In this document: one piece after another, positions 61,627 through 64,000 of the stretch
How the letters are laid out: the number at the start of each line of letters is the position of its first letter
Numbering within the stretch: position 1 is the first letter of the stretch
From: Phytohabitans aurantiacus
GTDB taxonomy: Bacteria; Actinomycetota; Actinomycetes; Mycobacteriales; Micromonosporaceae
Reading direction: 5' to 3'
DNA length: 64,000 nucleotides
NCBI RefSeq assembly: GCF_027923225.1
Contig: NZ_BSDI01000011.1
Location: forward strand, 160,124 to 224,123
Program-made: the position numbers and the translations under genes
Notes under the pieces: generated by a model
Databases searched by the model: none
What the model saw: only the letters and a program-made list of their open reading frames with translations
Told to the model about the DNA's origin: nothing

Positions 61627-62861
61627 GGGTGCTGGGCCGGTGGCGCCGGCCGCACGCCGTGCCGCCGGCCCGGATCAGCACCCGCGACCTCGTCCGAGAG
61701 GCGCTCGCTGGCGTGCTGCAACGCCCGGCTCGCTCCACCTTGACAACCCTGGGCACTGTCGTCGGCGTCGCGACGTTCGTGGCCGTGCTCGGCCTGACAG
61801 CCACCACCGGCGCCCAGATCAGCAAGCGGTTCACGGTGCTGGCGGCTACCGAGGTCACCGTCGAGGACATAGCCGCCGACGCGGATCTGGAAGGCCCTCC
61901 GTTCACCCCCGACGCGGAGTCCCGGGCGCTGGCCATCGACGGCGTCGACCAGGCTGGCGTCTACTGGTTCGCCGGCAGCCGCCCGGTCGGCAGGCTGCCT
62001 ATGGCAGACTCCGCCAAACTCGACGCCTACCCTGTCGTGGCCGCCAGCCCCGGTGCCGTCCTCGCCATGCGCCCCACTCTGGCCGCCGGCCGCCTCTACG
62101 ACGAGTTCCACGACGGCCACCGGCAACACGTCGCCGTACTCGGGCAGGCCGTCGCCCAACGCCTCGGCATCACCCGCCTCGATACCCAGCCCGCCGTCTT
62201 CGTCGACGGCGTGCCCCTCACCGTCATCGGCATCGTCGCCGATGCCCAGCGCCACGGTGAGCTGCTGCTCTCGGTCACCGTCCCGCGGGCCACGGCGGAA
62301 GACCTCTGGGGACCGCCGGCCAGCGGTGATCCCACGCGCATGATCGTCGAGACCCGGCTCGGCGCCGCCCAGGTCGTCGCCGCGCAGCTCGCCGTCGCTC
62401 TGCGTCCCGACGCGGCGAACCGGCTACGCGTCACCGCGCCGCCCGACCCACGCAGCCTCCAGGAAGGCGTCGCCGCCGACCTCAGCGCCCTGTTCCTCTT
62501 GCTCGCCGGGATCTGCCTGGTCATCGGTGCCGTCGGCATCGCGAACACCACGCTGGTCGCCGTCCTCGAACGCGTACCGGAGATTGGCCTGCGCCGCTGC
62601 CTCGGCGCCCGCGGCCGGCACGTGGCTGCCCAGTTCCTCACCGAAAGCGCCGTCCTGGGCACCCTCGGCGGCCTTGCCGGCACCGCCCTCGGGGCCACCG
62701 CGGTCGTCGCCGTCGCGGTCCTGTGGGAATGGACCGCCGTCCTCGAACCCTGGGCCGTCCTGCCGGCGCCCGCCCTCGGCACCCTCACCGGCATCGTCGC
62801 CGGCCTCTACCCGGCCCTGCGGGCCTCCCGCATCCCACCCATCCAAGCCCTGCAGCGATAG
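61623..62861 (+). CDS. MacB/FtsX-type ABC transporter permease
   Basis: 412 residues. An N-terminal helix (RSTLTTLGTVVGVATFVAVL) is followed by a large extracytoplasmic domain (about residues 60-270). Three C-terminal helices are in LSALFLLLAGICLVIGAVGI, AVLGTLGGLAGTALGATAVV and VLPAPALGTLTGIVAGLYPA, ending ALRASRIPPIQALQR, the FtsX-family coupling tail. The GTG start overlaps the ATPase stop (GTGA). Together with the lipoproteins and adaptor it forms a tripartite-like export or sensing complex. Confidence 0.93.
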   Translation: MRVLGRWRRPHAVPPARISTRDLVREALAGVLQRPARSTLTTLGTVVGVATFVAVLGLTATTGAQISKRFTVLAATEVTVEDIAADADLEGPPFTPDAESRALAIDGVDQAGVYWFAGSRPVGRLPMADSAKLDAYPVVAASPGAVLAMRPTLAAGRLYDEFHDGHRQHVAVLGQAVAQRLGITRLDTQPAVFVDGVPLTVIGIVADAQRHGELLLSVTVPRATAEDLWGPPASGDPTRMIVETRLGAAQVVAAQLAVALRPDAANRLRVTAPPDPRSLQEGVAADLSALFLLLAGICLVIGAVGIANTTLVAVLERVPEIGLRRCLGARGRHVAAQFLTESAVLGTLGGLAGTALGATAVVAVAVLWEWTAVLEPWAVLPAPALGTLTGIVAGLYPALRASRIPPIQALQR

Positions 62862-62868
62862 GAGAGCC

Positions 62869-63045
62869 ATGAGCCGTACTGTCGCGGCCACGATCGGTCG
62901 CCTGACCCTCGCCCTACTCCTGGCCACCGCCCTGGCCGGCTGCCCCAGCGGTGACTCCAGCGACGACCCGACCCCGTTCGAGTCGCCCAGCCCCGCCGAC
63001 AGCGCGCACCTTCCGCCACTGCCCGGCGAACCCAGCCCGACGTAG
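62869..63045 (+). CDS. Small lipoprotein
   Basis: 58 residues. The signal sequence RLTLALLLATALAGC has lipobox LAGC25, followed by only 33 residues rich in Ser, Pro and Asp. AGGAGAG precedes ATG 62869, seven bases after the permease stop, so it is the last gene of the export cassette. Function unknown; it may be an accessory anchor. It is convergent with ctaA, 11 bases away. Confidence 0.75.
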   Translation: MSRTVAATIGRLTLALLLATALAGCPSGDSSDDPTPFESPSPADSAHLPPLPGEPSPT

Positions 63046-63056
63046 CCCCGCAACGC

Positions 63057-63965
63057 TCACTTCACGGAGTAGTCCGCCGATCTTGCGGGTGTCATGTCGA
63101 TGAGCCTGGTTTGGAACCTGACATCGGCAAGATTGGCGAGCAGGGCCAGCGTCGCGAGCCACACCAGCGAGGCGCCGAGCATGTGGGCGCCCACGAGAAT
63201 CTCGGGAAGGCCCGTGAAGTACTGGACCAAACCGATCAACCCCTGCGCGAGCTCGACCGCGACCAGTACCAGAGCCGCCTTTGCGGCGCGCTGAGCGCCG
63301 ATGCCCCACAGCGCCAGCCACGCCGCCACCGAGAGACCGATCAGCAGGAACACGAGGTCGGCATGGACCTGGGAGATCGTCTCGGCGTCGATGTCGATGC
63401 GGGCGGCGCCGTGGTCGCCGGCGTGCGGGCCGCTGCCGGTGACCCACGTGCCCACGGTGATCGTGGCCGTCGTGACCGCCACGATCACCCAGCCGAGTGC
63501 GCGCAGCGGCCCCGGGATCGCCTCAGGCGTGACCGGCGCGCGGAGGGCACGCCAGAAGGCGTAGGCCGCGATCAGTACCGCCATCGAGCCGAGGAAGTGC
63601 ACGCCCACCAACCACGGGTTGAGCGTGGTCAGCACGGTGAGCCCGCCGATCAGGATCTGCGCGAAGACGCCGAAGACGACCGCGCCGGAGAGCCACACGA
63701 GCCGGCGCTGGCGGGGCCGCCGCCGCAGGGCGCCCACCAGGCAGGCGATGGCGACACCGACGACGACGACGCCGAGCAGGCGGTTGCCGAACTCGATGGC
63801 GCCGTGGATGCCCATTTCCTGGTTCGCGGTGTAGGACTGGTCGGTGCATCTGGGCCAGGTGGGGCAGCCTAGGCCGGAGTCGGTCAGCCTTACGGCGCCG
63901 CCGGTTACGACGATGGCTACGTTGGCTACGACGGAGGTCAGGGCTAGGCGGGGGAGCACGGTCAC
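63057..63965 (-). CDS. ctaA: Heme A synthase (COX15/CtaA), start at or beyond the window edge
   Basis: At least 302 residues with eight membrane helices, oxidising heme O to heme A. VVTGGAVRLTDSGLGCPTWP is the CtaA hallmark. The conserved heme-ligand histidines appear in GIHGAIEFGNRLLG, GVHFLGSMAVL, QVHADLVFLLI and GAHMLGASLVWLA. The start may be GTG 63965, but the frame stays open to the right edge (LLRRIVTVLPRLALTSVVAN), so the true start may lie outside. It is convergent with the export cassette. Confidence 0.92.
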   Translation of the reverse strand: MTVLPRLALTSVVANVAIVVTGGAVRLTDSGLGCPTWPRCTDQSYTANQEMGIHGAIEFGNRLLGVVVVGVAIACLVGALRRRPRQRRLVWLSGAVVFGVFAQILIGGLTVLTTLNPWLVGVHFLGSMAVLIAAYAFWRALRAPVTPEAIPGPLRALGWVIVAVTTATITVGTWVTGSGPHAGDHGAARIDIDAETISQVHADLVFLLIGLSVAAWLALWGIGAQRAAKAALVLVAVELAQGLIGLVQYFTGLPEILVGAHMLGASLVWLATLALLANLADVRFQTRLIDMTPARSADYSVK

Positions 63966-64000
63966 TATCCTACGTAGTAGTTGCGGTGGGGTGCGGGGGG

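Overview
The window is high-GC actinobacterial DNA. Evidence for this is the RNA polymerase-binding protein RbpA, the developmental regulator WhiA, the G6PDH assembly factor OpcA, a mycothiol-dependent isomerase-family protein, a luciferase-like (probably F420-dependent) oxidoreductase, frequent GTG starts, and ATGA/GTGA gene overlaps. The order uvrA - Rieske - uvrC - rapZ - yvcK - whiA - gap - pgk - tpiA - secG - rbpA // pgl - opcA - zwf - pgi-like - tal - tkt // ctaB is what I recall from Micromonosporaceae. That family assignment is an inference from gene order, and I cannot name a genus.

Layout. 1-5.2 kb: a leftward operon (MFS transporter, PLP dehydratase, EgtA-like glutamate-cysteine ligase cut by the left edge), a divergent GlxA-type AraC regulator and an unknown protein. 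5.3-16.1 kb: a molybdopterin oxidoreductase, a methyltransferase, a frameshifted BTAD regulator, a small gene coupled to a large LuxR-type ATPase regulator, a YbaK-type deacylase, a LysR-like regulator and a luciferase-like oxidoreductase. 16.1-24.5 kb: the most unusual part, with two STAND (NB-ARC/TPR) NTPases, a small effector-like protein, a PfkB-family kinase coupled to a GT-B-like protein, and a BTAD regulator. 24.6-27.1 kb: a HIT hydrolase overlapping a small membrane protein, a hairpin-rich non-coding stretch, a broken MBL gene end and a vapBC module.

27.1-53 kb is mostly conserved backbone: thiol and MBL enzymes, rsgA, nucleotide excision repair (uvrA, uvrC), the rapZ-yvcK-whiA trio, glycolysis (gap, pgk, tpiA), secG and rbpA. 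The oxidative pentose phosphate operon follows, running leftward from tkt to pgl, and then heme O synthase. It is interrupted at 33.2-34.5 kb by a 1.3 kb repeat-rich spacer. 53-63 kb is a second accessory block: an ATP-grasp protein, a secreted subtilisin, an I36-type secreted inhibitor and a MacB-like export cassette. Heme A synthase (ctaA) runs off the right edge.

The best candidate for an unusual system is 18919-21484. A 126-residue protein ends in, and the adjacent NLR-like NTPase begins with, the same glycine/valine motif (GPVVQA..VHGG). This is the architecture of bacterial amyloid-signalling NLR systems, in which an NTPase template triggers a small membrane-active effector. A second, different motif (V.Q.AG.Q.I) is shared by the N-terminus of the other NTPase (to 18682) and the C-terminus of the BTAD regulator (23662-24513). 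Other signals worth following are a four-copy family of long hairpins, a UvrA with a histone-H1-like Ala/Ser/Lys tail, a glucose-6-phosphate isomerase homologue that lost its active-site motifs, a mini-ORF bridging zwf to opcA, and a HIT/membrane-protein pair.
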